From Paraburkholderia sartisoli (GTDB taxonomy: Bacteria > Pseudomonadota > Gammaproteobacteria > Burkholderiales > Burkholderiaceae): DNA of 64,000 nucleotides. The translations under genes and the position numbers were made by a program. Position 1 is the first letter of the stretch, and the number at the start of each line of letters is the position of its first letter. The stretch spans positions 62,001-126,000 of the forward strand of contig NZ_FNRQ01000008.1 in NCBI RefSeq assembly GCF_900107685.1, in the 5' to 3' direction. Positions 35,302 to 44,742 of this stretch are shown in pieces. The notes below the pieces were generated by a model. It was not told the origin of the DNA. It made no database searches and saw only the letters and a list, made by a program, of their open reading frames with translations.

Positions 35302-36471
35302 TTAGAACTTATGGCGAATTGCCACGCGCATGACCAGTTGTTTCGAATTTGACGACAGGTCGGCGGCACCCGGTACATAAGCCTGGTCGAGAGACGATCC
35401 CGTCTGGCCTCCTGCAACTTTCTGGTACGCGCCCTGAAGGTAGAAATCCGTGCGTTTCGAAACGTTGTAGTCCGCCATCAGGCCGACGCTGTGAATTTTC
35501 GGTTTTACGCTGCCGGTTGTCGCGTCGTAGTTTTCAAGCGTGTACACGTATTGCGCGCCGACAAAGAACGCCGGTGTGATCTGATACTTCCCGTTGATTT
35601 CGAAGTTCTGGTACTTGAGCGTGCTGAGCTTTCCGCCGGCCAGCGCGCCCGTGACCGGCTCGATCGTCTCGGTGCTGGAAAGGTATCCGGTGTTCGCGGA
35701 CGGGTTTTTGATGTTCGTGTTCGTATAGACGAAGCCTACCGTCGCGGGGCCAAACGTGTAGTTGATGCCGCCGCCAAAAATGCGCAGACGTTCGGTCACG
35801 AAATTCGCGTCGGTCGTCGTAATGGCGCCACCGGACGATTGGCCGGGATTGTCAGCATTCAGGTAAGCCGCCGCGACCAGCAAACCGCCATTGGCGTACT
35901 GCGCGCCCAGGCTGAACTGCCGGTTGTTAGCGAAGCCCGTGGAGTTGCTGAAGCTGTAAGTGCCGCCAAATTGCAACCCGGCGAAGTCCGGGCTCGCGTA
36001 TTTGACCGTGTTGTTCACCCGGAAAGAGTTATCCGTGTTGTCGTTGTCGAACGGGTGCGAAAACAGATAGCCGGCCCAGTTCCCGTTGGCCGTTGTCTGT
36101 GCGAGGTAGTCGACGACGGAATCATATTGACGGCCGAGCGTGACGGTACCGAACGTGGCATTCGAGACGCCCACATACGCCTGGCGCCCGAATAACAGAC
36201 CGCCCTGACCCAGACGGCCGTTGTTCAGGTTAAAGCCATTCTCAAGCTGGAATATCACCTTCGTGCCGCCACCGATATCTTCGGCACCTTTGAGTCCCCA
36301 GCGGCTTCCCTGCGCATAGCCGCTTTGCAGTTCATAGTCGTGCTTCCCGCCGACGTTGTTGGTGTAGTTGAACCCTTCGTCGATCACCCCGTACAGCGTG
36401 ACGCTGCTCTGGGCGAATACGGGTACTGCAAATGTGGCTGACACAGCCAGCGCGATCAGACTTTTCTTCAT
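35302..36471 (-). CDS. Outer-membrane porin, Omp32-type
   Basis: A 389-residue general porin precursor. The signal peptide ends ATFAVPVFA and the mature chain starts QSSVTLYGVIDEGF. Conserved porin segments are WGLKGAEDIGGGTKVIFQL, RQAYVGVSNATFGTVTLGRQ and the C-terminal MRVAIRHKF with terminal Phe. GGAGATC precedes the ATG. It differs clearly from the porin at 17301 in its longer loops. The 518-base region upstream (36472-36989) holds its promoter and the GTTGT/ACAAC motifs listed separately. Confidence 0.92.
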   Translation of the reverse strand: MKKSLIALAVSATFAVPVFAQSSVTLYGVIDEGFNYTNNVGGKHDYELQSGYAQGSRWGLKGAEDIGGGTKVIFQLENGFNLNNGRLGQGGLLFGRQAYVGVSNATFGTVTLGRQYDSVVDYLAQTTANGNWAGYLFSHPFDNDNTDNSFRVNNTVKYASPDFAGLQFGGTYSFSNSTGFANNRQFSLGAQYANGGLLVAAAYLNADNPGQSSGGAITTTDANFVTERLRIFGGGINYTFGPATVGFVYTNTNIKNPSANTGYLSSTETIEPVTGALAGGKLSTLKYQNFEINGKYQITPAFFVGAQYVYTLENYDATTGSVKPKIHSVGLMADYNVSKRTDFYLQGAYQKVAGGQTGSSLDQAYVPGAADLSSNSKQLVMRVAIRHKF

Positions 36472-36488
36472 GAAAGATCTCCATAAAT

Positions 36489-36525
36489 GTTGTTCGAGTA
36501 GACAACTTTTTTTCAGACAACTTGT
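36489..36525. promoter_or_regulatory. GTTGT/ACAAC repeat cluster upstream of the porin
   Basis: GTTGT-N8-ACAAC (36489-36506) is an inverted repeat, and ACAA-C-TTGT (36517-36525) is a second one 10 bases further. Both lie within 55 bases of the porin ATG. They could bind a regulator of porin expression, or form 5' leader structure. The rest of 36526-36989 shows no gene; GCTAAG-N5-CTTAAG occurs at 36831-36847. Confidence 0.35.
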
Positions 36526-36989
36526 GTTTTTTGCAGCGTTAATACGAGCTACTGAATTCTCATCAATACAGCGGATGTGATGCTTACACGCCGATACTGC
36601 GACGTCTATGTCCGCACCAGACTGTTTCCCCTTGCGTTGCTAAATGATCACGACCGTACGCCGTGGAAATGCCTGAACCGGTGCGGATCACTCGAGGACT
36701 GACAGTACGGCTCAGGACTGGGAATCCACGCAGGACGTGACGATGCAGCGTTCAACATCAGTCTGGATACCTGGACGCAGCCTGAACGATGAAGGGTTAC
36801 GCCAGAAGAAAAATGTTATGACGACATTTAGCTAAGGATCGCTTAAGGTTGCGCCGGGAAAATTGTGGTATCCGGTCGAAAGAAGGCGTCCATCATGGTT
36901 GTAGTCGCTAAAGCATGCGAGAGCTGACGGGATTGCTACGCCTGCCACGAATTTTTTTCCCGCAAATGGCAGGGGGAAATGTTCGCCAC

Positions 36990-37883
36990 TCAGTAACGGC
37001 GCGAGCGTGACACCACAAAATCGGTAAAGGTCTTCAAGGTTCTGGGCATATGGCGATGCGCCGGGTAAAGCATCCATATGGCCCGTTCATTTCCCTTCAG
37101 CGGAAACTGGCCGAGCAGCGGAACAAGCGTCCGGTCATCCAGTTCTGTCTGCACGAGCGACTCCGCAAGGCGCGCGATCCCGAGACCGGCAAGCGCGACA
37201 CGCTTGACGGCCAGAACGCTGCCGGCCCGAAAGACGGGCTTGAATGACGTACGGTTGACGCCGTGAGCATCGTCAAATTCCCAGAAACGAGCCGGTATCT
37301 CGCCTGCGACCAGGATACTGTGCTGTGTCAGATCGTCGGGACACTCGGGGATACCACATCGTTCCACATAGCGCGGTGAAGCGACGATGACGTCCCTTGT
37401 TACCGCGAGGCTGCGAGATATCATCGCAGAATCGCGCAGCCGGGCTTCGACGCTGAAGCAGACATCGAAATCCGCCAGGGTGACGCGTTGCATTGATTCA
37501 AAAACGCTGAGATCGAACCGGACCTGCGGTTCGGCGAGGTGAAACTCAGCCAGCACGTCCGCCAGGTCGCCGTCGGCGAACGACGCGGCACACGCAATTT
37601 TCAAGGCATCGGTGGATTCGTCGGCGGCAGACAGGATGCCCTTTTCCATCGACTCCAGTTCGTTGAGCCACTCGACGCAGCCTCGCAGATAAGCCTGACC
37701 GGCAGTGGTGAGCGACACGCTACGCGTCGTCCTGTTTAGCAACTTTGCATTAAGGTGCGATTCGAGCATGGCCACCTGCCGGGTGACCACTGCGTTCGAA
37801 ACGTCGAGGTGCCTTGCCGCCGCGGCAAAATTAAGGCACTCCGCCACCTTCATGAAGGTGCGCATTGAAGTCAGATGGTCCAT
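36990..37883 (-). CDS. LysR family transcriptional regulator
   Basis: A 297-residue LysR regulator with an N-terminal winged HTH (about residues 1-60: MRTFMKVAECLNFAAAARHL, then NAVVTRQVAMLESHLNAKLL) and a periplasmic-binding-protein-like effector domain. It matches the large CrgA/AaeR-like subgroup by its RTTRSVSLTTAGQAYL segment. The start is uncertain: 37883 (MDHLTSMRTF) is the family-typical one, 37895 adds four residues, and neither has a good ribosome site. It is divergent from the glycosyltransferase at 38298. Its target is unknown. Confidence 0.87.
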   Translation of the reverse strand: MDHLTSMRTFMKVAECLNFAAAARHLDVSNAVVTRQVAMLESHLNAKLLNRTTRSVSLTTAGQAYLRGCVEWLNELESMEKGILSAADESTDALKIACAASFADGDLADVLAEFHLAEPQVRFDLSVFESMQRVTLADFDVCFSVEARLRDSAMISRSLAVTRDVIVASPRYVERCGIPECPDDLTQHSILVAGEIPARFWEFDDAHGVNRTSFKPVFRAGSVLAVKRVALAGLGIARLAESLVQTELDDRTLVPLLGQFPLKGNERAIWMLYPAHRHMPRTLKTFTDFVVSRSRRY

Positions 37884-38297
37884 TCCCGCGTCCATAGAAT
37901 TCGAATTATTGCCAAGGCTCGCGTCATGGAAGGAGTCGGCCGCATGGACCACGCGAGTCGCGAAGGTTCACTTCTCTGGTGGAGCACGGACGGTGCCGCA
38001 AGCGCTGGTTGGGCGATCATTATCGTGACGGCAGCTTAACGATTGCTTAACCGTGATACAGATGCGTCCCGGCGCGAGAGTCCGGTGCGCGCACCCCTTC
38101 CGCCGGGACTCGATGGCCAGGCAACCTGACGCTTTTGTCGAGGACACCCGCGATGCACAAACAACGGTCAGAAACGCGGGTTGCATCGCCTTAAGGCTTT
38201 AATAAGGAAAGGTCTGGCATCCTTGCCGGCTGGAGTCCGGTGACCCCGCGTAAAGCACGGGCCGTGATCCTGACGAAGACTGTGATGGAAAACCCGG
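37884..38297. promoter_or_regulatory. Divergent regulatory region with PmrA-box-like repeat and palindromes
   Basis: The 414-base spacer holds CTTAAC-N5-CTTAAC at 38035-38051, a 6-5-6 direct repeat of the form bound by PmrA/BasR-type response regulators. It is followed by GATACA at 38055-38060 as a possible -10. Further on there are a perfect 12-base palindrome, GGTGCGCGCACC (38084-38095), and GCCTTAAGGC (38188-38197). The last overlaps a minus-strand CTTATT-N5-CTTAAG. No gene is seen here. Confidence 0.5.
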
Positions 38298-40076
38298 ATG
38301 CCCATTTCCCCCCACGAAACCGATTCGAAGGATCTGCCTGCGAGACGCGTACAGGCATTCAGACGCGTGGCGCTCGGGCTTGCCTGGCTGCTCCTTTACC
38401 TGGTTCCCGGCATCGTCGGACGCGAGCCCTGGAAGCAGGACGAAACCTATACGTTCGGCATCATTCAACATATGGCGTCGAGTGGTGACTGGGTTGTCCC
38501 GATGAACGCGGGCGTGCCTTTCATGGAGAAGCCGCCGCTCTTCTACTGGCTCGCCAGCGCCTTCATGCGGGCCAGCGCCGGATGGTTGCCAGCGCCGGAC
38601 GGCGCCAGGCTCGCTACGCTTCTGGCCATGCTGATCGCGTTCGCTGCTGTTGCCGCAACCGCTCGCCTGATTGCCGGTAATCCCGGCTGGCTGACGCGGG
38701 ACGTGGCGGGTACTGTCCTGTTGCTGGCAGGGACGGTAGGGCTCGTGAAGCATTCACACGATCTGTTCACGGATATCGGGTTGATGGCTGCAAGCGCGAG
38801 CGCGCTTTATGCGTTGATCCGTATCGTTGGCGACACCGCGCAAAGCAGTAGTCCTCGATGGCTTGACGCCATCCTGTTTGGCATCAGCATTGCAGCGACC
38901 TTCATGACGAAGGGACTGCTGATGCCAGGCGTGTTCGGCATCGCCTCGCTTCTCGTACCCGTTTTCGTGCCGTCCTGCCGTTCGCGCCGCTATGTCCTGC
39001 TGCTCGGAACCGCGGTGGCCGTGGGGCTGCCGCTGATGACGATCTGGCCATGGTTGCTTGCACAACGGTCGGGCCCGCTCTTCATCGCCTGGTTCTGGGA
39101 TAACAACGTCGGACGTTTCCTCGGCTTTTCCGTGCCGGCACTCGGGTCCGACAATACGCTTCTTACTCCGGTGAAAGCGCTGCTTTTCTTCGCGTTCCCG
39201 ATTGGACCGCTAGCGCTGCTGGCGATGTGTCGGGCTACCGTCTGGCGTGATCCCCGGCTGGTCGTGGCGGCGCTCGTCGTCACCGTTGGTCTCGTGACAC
39301 TCGGCCTGTCCGCGACAATGCGCGAGCTCTATCTCCTGCCCTTGTTGCCGGCGCTCGCGCCGCTGGCGGCCAGTTTTCTGTGCCGCCTGACGCGCCTTGT
39401 GCAGCGTGCGTGGGTCGCGGTCTCGTTCGCCGTGGCCATCGCGAGTCTGTGTTTGGGATGGGCAGGATGGTGGATCATGCGCGCGCCTGTCGCCGAACAT
39501 CACTGGCTTTCCCCGCTGGCTCGCTGGCTGCCGCTGACCTATCAGTTACCGGCCAGGCAGCCGGTGGCGCTCGCCGCTGCCGTTGCGCTGACATTGGGCT
39601 GGCTTTTAGCGCAGCCTGTCATCTCGCGTAGCGGTCGCTGGTCCGGTGCGTGGAGCTGGACCGCTGCCATGACGCTCGGGTGGGGCCTGATGTCAACGCT
39701 GGTGTTGCCGTGGATTGATACCGCAAAAAGCTATCGGGAGGTATTCGATCAGGCGGCAGTCGCACTTGCACCCAACCTGGCTGCGAACGGATGCGTCGCC
39801 TCCGACGGCTTCGGTGAATCCGAAGCGCCCATGTTTGCGTGGTACGCCCGCCGTCAGGCAGTTCCGCTCGAGACTCGAGGGGCTGAGGACTGCAACGTTC
39901 TGATTGTGCAGACGCCATCCGCGCGCAGGCCCTCGTCACTTTACTGGCAGCCGTTCTGGACCGGCGCGCGCCCCGGAGACAGGCTGGAGAAGTTCATCCT
40001 CTACCGGCGCATTGTCGAATCAGGTGCAGGAAAGCAGACCCACACCGCGGCCTTTGTCGATAGCGCTGCCAGGTAG
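38298..40076 (+). CDS. ArnT/PMT-like membrane glycosyltransferase
   Basis: A 592-residue inner-membrane glycosyltransferase of the GT39/GT83 superfamily, which transfers a sugar from a polyprenyl-phosphate donor on the periplasmic side. The first periplasmic loop has the catalytic acidic residues: PWKQDETYTFG (about residues 46-56), then SGDWVVP and EKPPLFYW, as in ArnT. About twelve hydrophobic segments follow, then a short periplasmic C-terminal domain. ArnT adds 4-amino-4-deoxyarabinose to lipid A; whether this protein uses that sugar is not shown. The PmrA-like repeat upstream favours an envelope-modification role. Confidence 0.85.
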   Translation: MPISPHETDSKDLPARRVQAFRRVALGLAWLLLYLVPGIVGREPWKQDETYTFGIIQHMASSGDWVVPMNAGVPFMEKPPLFYWLASAFMRASAGWLPAPDGARLATLLAMLIAFAAVAATARLIAGNPGWLTRDVAGTVLLLAGTVGLVKHSHDLFTDIGLMAASASALYALIRIVGDTAQSSSPRWLDAILFGISIAATFMTKGLLMPGVFGIASLLVPVFVPSCRSRRYVLLLGTAVAVGLPLMTIWPWLLAQRSGPLFIAWFWDNNVGRFLGFSVPALGSDNTLLTPVKALLFFAFPIGPLALLAMCRATVWRDPRLVVAALVVTVGLVTLGLSATMRELYLLPLLPALAPLAASFLCRLTRLVQRAWVAVSFAVAIASLCLGWAGWWIMRAPVAEHHWLSPLARWLPLTYQLPARQPVALAAAVALTLGWLLAQPVISRSGRWSGAWSWTAAMTLGWGLMSTLVLPWIDTAKSYREVFDQAAVALAPNLAANGCVASDGFGESEAPMFAWYARRQAVPLETRGAEDCNVLIVQTPSARRPSSLYWQPFWTGARPGDRLEKFILYRRIVESGAGKQTHTAAFVDSAAR

Positions 40077-40215
40077 CAGCGAAGCGGCAGTCTGTCGATC
40101 ATCAGTTCAAGCACGTTCGCCGGTTTTCCCCGGAAACGGAATTCCCCATTTGGGACGGGACAAGTCTGACCTGATTTTTGTATGACTCTTGCCATATCAA
40201 TGCTGAGACCACGTT

Positions 40216-41889
40216 CTACATATTCGGATAATTGGGTCCGCCGCCACCCTCCGGCGCGACCCACACGATGTTCTGAACGGGATCCTTGATATCGCAGGTC
40301 TTGCAATGCACGCAATTCTGGGCATTGATGACGAGGCTCTCCACGCCATCGTTTTTCGTGACGAACTCATACACGCCGGCGGGACAAAACCTTGCCTCCG
40401 GGCCCGCGTACCTCGCGAGGTTCACGTTGACAGGCACGGATGCATCTTTCAGCGTCAAATGCGCCGGCTGGTTTTCTTCGTGATGGGTGTTTGACAGAAA
40501 GACCGATGACAACCGGTCAAACGTGAGTTTCCCATCAGGCTTGGGATAGACAATCGGCTTGCACGCGGCGGCGGGTTTAAGCGTCTCGTTATCCGGATGC
40601 CGATGGTGTAGCGTCCACGGTACCCGTCCACCAAGAAGCTTCTGCTCGAGACCGACCATGACGGTTCCAGCAAGCAGACCCTTGCCCATCCATTGCTTGA
40701 AGTTGCGGGCACGATGCAGCTCCTGCTTCAGCCACGACTTCTCGAAGGCATCCGGATACGCTGTCAGCACGTCGCGCTGACGCCCCGACTGCAACGCGCT
40801 GAACGCAGCTTCAGCGGCCATCATGCCTGTGGAAATCGCCGCATGACTGCCCTTGATTCTCGACGCATTGAGGAAGCCCGCTTCGCATCCTATAAGCGCC
40901 CCACCAGGAAACACGAGTTTCGGCAATGACATCAGTCCGCCCGCGGCGATGGCCCGGGCGCCGTACGATATCCGCTTTCCCCCTTCAAGGAACTTCCGGA
41001 TTGCCGGGTGCGTCTTGTACCGCTGAAACTCCTCAAACGGTGACAGAAACGGATTCGTATAGCCGAGACCGACAACGAAGCCGACAACCAACTGATTGTT
41101 GTCGAGGTGATAGAGGAACGAGCCTCCGTACGTGTCGTTCTCAAGCGGCCAGCCAGCCGTGTGCATGACGAGACCAGGCTTGTGCATCGCGGGCGGGATT
41201 TCCCACAGCTCCTTGAGGCCCAGACCGTAGACCTGAGGGTCGGCGCCCTCGTTCAACCTGAACCGGCTCATCAACTGGCGGCCGAGATGCCCGCGTGCGC
41301 CTTCAGCGAACAACGTGTACTTCGCATGGAGTTCCATCCCCAGCTGAAAACCGCCGGTCGGCTCGCCGTCCTTCCCGAGACCCATGTTTCCCGTCACGAC
41401 ACCCATCACCTCCCCGCGCTCGCCGTAAAGCACTTCGGCGGCGGGGAAACCGGAGAAAATCTCAACGCCCAGTTCCTCGGCGCACGTTCCCAGCCAGCGG
41501 GCCACGTTGCCGAGACTGACAACGTAGTTGCCGTGATTCTTGAAGATGTCGGGCAAGAGCCAGTCCGGAACCTGCCAGGCGCGCTTTTCCGACAGGAACA
41601 TGAAACGATCTTCGGTCACTTCCACGTTTAAGGGCGCGCCCCGCGCTTTCCAGTCGGGAATGAGCTCATCGAGCGCGCGTGGATCGATGACCGCACCGGA
41701 AAGCGTATGAGCGCCAATCTCAGAACCCTTCTCAAGAACGCAGACGCTGATGTCAACGCGCCGCTCCCCGGCCATTTGCTTGAGCCGTATCGCGGCGGAC
41801 AGTCCAGCCGGGCCACCGCCGACGATGACGACGTCATATTCCATGGATTCGCGGGGACCGAATTTCTCGACGAGAGTCTGTGTGTTCAT
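40216..41889 (-). CDS. Electron transfer flavoprotein-ubiquinone oxidoreductase
   Basis: Membrane-associated FAD/4Fe-4S enzyme that passes electrons from ETF to ubiquinone. The 557-residue product has an FAD loop, VVIVGGGPAGLSAAIRL (about residues 20-36), and a C-terminal cluster site with Cys in RFCPAGVYEF and NCVHCKTCDIKDP, ending GGGGPNYPNM. These are diagnostic of ETF-QO. I start at ATG 41889 (MNTQTLVEKFG). It is divergent from the amine dehydrogenase at 42171 and near etfBA, so the whole electron path from substrate to quinone is encoded here. Confidence 0.94.
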   Translation of the reverse strand: MNTQTLVEKFGPRESMEYDVVIVGGGPAGLSAAIRLKQMAGERRVDISVCVLEKGSEIGAHTLSGAVIDPRALDELIPDWKARGAPLNVEVTEDRFMFLSEKRAWQVPDWLLPDIFKNHGNYVVSLGNVARWLGTCAEELGVEIFSGFPAAEVLYGERGEVMGVVTGNMGLGKDGEPTGGFQLGMELHAKYTLFAEGARGHLGRQLMSRFRLNEGADPQVYGLGLKELWEIPPAMHKPGLVMHTAGWPLENDTYGGSFLYHLDNNQLVVGFVVGLGYTNPFLSPFEEFQRYKTHPAIRKFLEGGKRISYGARAIAAGGLMSLPKLVFPGGALIGCEAGFLNASRIKGSHAAISTGMMAAEAAFSALQSGRQRDVLTAYPDAFEKSWLKQELHRARNFKQWMGKGLLAGTVMVGLEQKLLGGRVPWTLHHRHPDNETLKPAAACKPIVYPKPDGKLTFDRLSSVFLSNTHHEENQPAHLTLKDASVPVNVNLARYAGPEARFCPAGVYEFVTKNDGVESLVINAQNCVHCKTCDIKDPVQNIVWVAPEGGGGPNYPNM

Positions 41890-42170
41890 GTGAAAAGTCG
41901 TGTTATGGCAGGGTTCGCAGGTCGACGGCACGCCATGAGCCATCACCGCATCTCAAGCCCGGACCATCGTAAGGCTTCAAATCCGCTCGCTTCCCGACAT
42001 AATCGTTTCTTATGCTCCACACAATCGAGCGTTGGCTTGCGAGCTCGCGGCGTGCCACCGCCCGCACCCTGACAGGCGCTTCTGCTAAAAATCGTAGCCG
42101 CTTATATTTTCGGGCCCTGCATTTTTCCGCATCACACTTCACTCACACCTTGTACAAAAGGAAGCTGAAA

Positions 42171-43358
42171 GTGAATACATATGATGTGGTCGTGATTGGC
42201 GCGGGCGTGATCGGCAGCTCGGTAGCCTTTCAGCTTGCAAAGCTGGGCGCGAAAAACGTACTCGTGCTCGATCGCGGCACGATTGGGGCCGGAACGACCT
42301 CTCAATCGTCGGGTATTTTGCGCACCCACTACTCGGTGAAGGAAAACGTTGAGCTGGCGCGCAAATCGTGGGAAGTGTTCAACAATTTCGCGTCTTATCT
42401 CGGTGACGACGAAGCCTCGTGCGGTCTCGTCAAGTGCGGCTACATGATTGTCGCCGCCGAAGGCGACAAGCTCGAGCCGCTCCGCGCGTCCCTGAACCAG
42501 CAGAAAGAGCAAGGGATTCCGCTCGAATTGCTCGACGCGAAGCAGGCTCGCGAACTGCTTCCCATCGCGCAGTTCCGCGATGCAGCGCTGATTGGCTACG
42601 AGCCCGAGGCCGGCTTTGCCGATGCCTATCTCGTGGCCACCGGCTTCGCCCGTGCAGCGCGTCGCGGCGGCGTCACCATTCGCGAGAACGCTTCGGTCAA
42701 CAGGATTCTCATCGAGAACGGCAAGGTCGTCGGCGTTTCCACCAGCATCGGCGACTTCAAGACGTCGATGGTCATCAGCACCCAGAACATCTGGACGCCG
42801 GAACTGGCGGGCTGGACCGGCAAGTCCCTGCCCGTCATGCCCGAACGCCATGCCGTGCTGGCGCTCGAATGCGAGGCCGCGAAGTACACGTTCTCGATGC
42901 CGGTCTTCAAGGACCTCGCGTCGCCTGGCATGCTCTATTACCGCAGCTACGGCGGTAACCAGATGCTCGTCAGTGAAGGCGTGGTGGGTGAAAAGCTCAA
43001 CACGACCGAAGTGGAGCAAGGCGACATCCCGATGGACTACGTCGTCGAAGTGGGCACCCAGGTCGCGGAGCGATTCCCGGAATACGAGACCGCGGGAATC
43101 GCTTCATCGTGGACAGGTGTCTACGACGTGACCCCGGACTGGAACCCCGTGCTTGGCAAGTTGCCCGGAATTGAAGGCCTGGTGGTCGGCTACGGCTTCT
43201 CGGGTCACGGCTTCAAACTCTCGCCGACAGTCGGACGCGTCCTTGCACAGGAAGCGCTCGGCATTCCGACTGACGTGTCGCTCAAGCCCTATTCCATCGA
43301 ACGCTTCACGACTGGCGAACTGCTGACCGGTAAATACGGTCTCGGCGCAGTGTCCTGA
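42171..43358 (+). CDS. FAD-dependent amine/amino acid dehydrogenase (DAO, sarcosine oxidase-beta type)
   Basis: A 395-residue flavoprotein of the D-amino acid oxidase/sarcosine dehydrogenase superfamily. The FAD loop is VVVIGAGVIGSSVAFQLAKL (about residues 5-24), followed by GTTSQSSGILRTHYS (about residues 43-57). The C-terminal GYGFSGHGFKLSPTVGRVLA is typical. A GTG start is chosen because AGGAAG lies seven bases upstream and the ATGs further up lack a site. With etfBA in the same operon it should be a dehydrogenase using ETF as acceptor. N-demethylation of an N-methyl amino acid, such as N-methylproline, is the best fit to context. Confidence 0.83.
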   Translation: MNTYDVVVIGAGVIGSSVAFQLAKLGAKNVLVLDRGTIGAGTTSQSSGILRTHYSVKENVELARKSWEVFNNFASYLGDDEASCGLVKCGYMIVAAEGDKLEPLRASLNQQKEQGIPLELLDAKQARELLPIAQFRDAALIGYEPEAGFADAYLVATGFARAARRGGVTIRENASVNRILIENGKVVGVSTSIGDFKTSMVISTQNIWTPELAGWTGKSLPVMPERHAVLALECEAAKYTFSMPVFKDLASPGMLYYRSYGGNQMLVSEGVVGEKLNTTEVEQGDIPMDYVVEVGTQVAERFPEYETAGIASSWTGVYDVTPDWNPVLGKLPGIEGLVVGYGFSGHGFKLSPTVGRVLAQEALGIPTDVSLKPYSIERFTTGELLTGKYGLGAVS

Positions 43359-43368
43359 GGTCAGGACC

Positions 43369-43974
43369 ATGTCCGCAGTCGATGTGCGTCTTATCGCATC
43401 CGTTCCAGAAGAACCCTGGCGCAACGGAGGCGGAGTCACCCGAACCCTTGCAACGGGAAGCGGCCAATGGCGAATCAGTCTGGCCGAAATTGAGCGTGAC
43501 GGTCCGTACTCGCGGTTTGAGGCGTTCTCGCGAACCTCGCTCGTCCTTCGCGGTGGCGGTGTTACGCTTCGGGACCGTAACGCGGTCGTGCAGCTCAAGC
43601 CCTTCGAAGCAGTGGAGTACGACGGCGACATCGCATGGAACGCCTTCCTCGTCGAAGGTCCGGTTACCGCGCTCAACGTGATGAGTGTCCGCGGCCGTTA
43701 CCGGACGCGAGTTCGCACCATCACGGACTCGATTGATGTCCGGCCCAGCTGCATGACGGTCGTGGTCGTGGTCGCACTCGATGGCGGCTGCACGTTTTAT
43801 GAGCCCGGCACGCATCTGGCCGGTAGCGTCGAACCGGGACAGATGGTTGTCGTCAACGATGTTACGCGTCCCCTTCGACTGGCGCCGATGGTGACTCCCC
43901 CTGCAACCCGCGCGCAGGGAAAGCTGGCGGTGCTCGTGACCATCGAGCCATCCGGTGTCCGGATAAACGACTGA
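43369..43974 (+). CDS. hutD: HutD family protein
   Basis: A 201-residue bicupin-fold protein of the HutD family, first known from histidine utilisation operons, where it is thought to limit pathway flux. The N-terminal signature PWRNGGGVTRTLA (about residues 16-28), then WRISLAEIERDGPYSRF (about residues 34-50), is clear. It starts 10 bases after the dehydrogenase stop and precedes etfB. No hutH, hutU or hutI is nearby, so its role here must lie in another glutamate-yielding pathway. Confidence 0.88.
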   Translation: MSAVDVRLIASVPEEPWRNGGGVTRTLATGSGQWRISLAEIERDGPYSRFEAFSRTSLVLRGGGVTLRDRNAVVQLKPFEAVEYDGDIAWNAFLVEGPVTALNVMSVRGRYRTRVRTITDSIDVRPSCMTVVVVVALDGGCTFYEPGTHLAGSVEPGQMVVVNDVTRPLRLAPMVTPPATRAQGKLAVLVTIEPSGVRIND

Positions 43975-43992
43975 AATGATGAGGAAGATGAG

Positions 43993-44742
43993 ATGAAAAT
44001 TATCACCGCGGTAAAACGCGTCGTCGACTACAACGTGAAGGTCCGGGTCAAAGCCGACGAAAGCGGCGTGGATATTGGCAACGTCAAGATGTCCATGAAC
44101 CCTTTTGACGAAATCGCCGTGGAGGCGGCGACCCGTCTGAAGGAAGCGGGCAAAGCGACTGAGATCATCGCCGTGTCCTGCGGTCTTTCGCAAAGCCAGG
44201 AAACCCTGCGTACGGCGCTGGCCATCGGCGCGGACCGCGGCGTGCTGGTAGAGACGGATGCCGAGTTGCAACCGCTTGCGGTGGCAAAACTGCTCAAGGC
44301 CGTCGTTGAAAAAGAACAGCCTCAACTGGTCATCCTCGGCAAGCAGGCAATCGACGACGATGCGGGCCAGACGGGCCAGTTGCTCGCGGCTCTGCTCGAC
44401 TGGCCGCAAGCCACCTTCGCAAGCAGCATCGAAATCAACGAAGGCATCGCAACGGTAACGCGCGAAGTCGACGGCGGCCTCGAAGTCGTTTCACTGCGTC
44501 TGCCGGCCATCGTGACCACGGACCTCCGCCTGAACGAGCCGCGCTACGTGACGTTGCCGAGCATCATGAAGGCAAAGAAGAAGACTGTCGAGGTGGTCAG
44601 GCCCTCCGATTTTGGCATCGACCCGTCGCCGCGTCTCAAGACACTGAAGGTCGTCGAGCCGCCCGTACGAAAGGCAGGCGTGATGGTGCCGGACGTCGCG
44701 ACGCTCGTCGAGAAACTGAAAACCGAAGCAAAGGTGATTTAA
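43993..44742 (+). CDS. etfB: Electron transfer flavoprotein beta subunit
   Basis: Beta subunit of heterodimeric ETF (249 residues), which binds AMP and docks with dehydrogenases. The start MKIITAVKRVVDYNVKVRVK, the segment GKQAIDDDAGQTGQLLAALL (about residues 115-134) and the recognition loop RYVTLPSIMKAKKK (about residues 187-200) are canonical. A GAGGAAG ribosome site precedes the ATG, and the stop abuts the etfA start. Confidence 0.96.
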   Translation: MKIITAVKRVVDYNVKVRVKADESGVDIGNVKMSMNPFDEIAVEAATRLKEAGKATEIIAVSCGLSQSQETLRTALAIGADRGVLVETDAELQPLAVAKLLKAVVEKEQPQLVILGKQAIDDDAGQTGQLLAALLDWPQATFASSIEINEGIATVTREVDGGLEVVSLRLPAIVTTDLRLNEPRYVTLPSIMKAKKKTVEVVRPSDFGIDPSPRLKTLKVVEPPVRKAGVMVPDVATLVEKLKTEAKVI

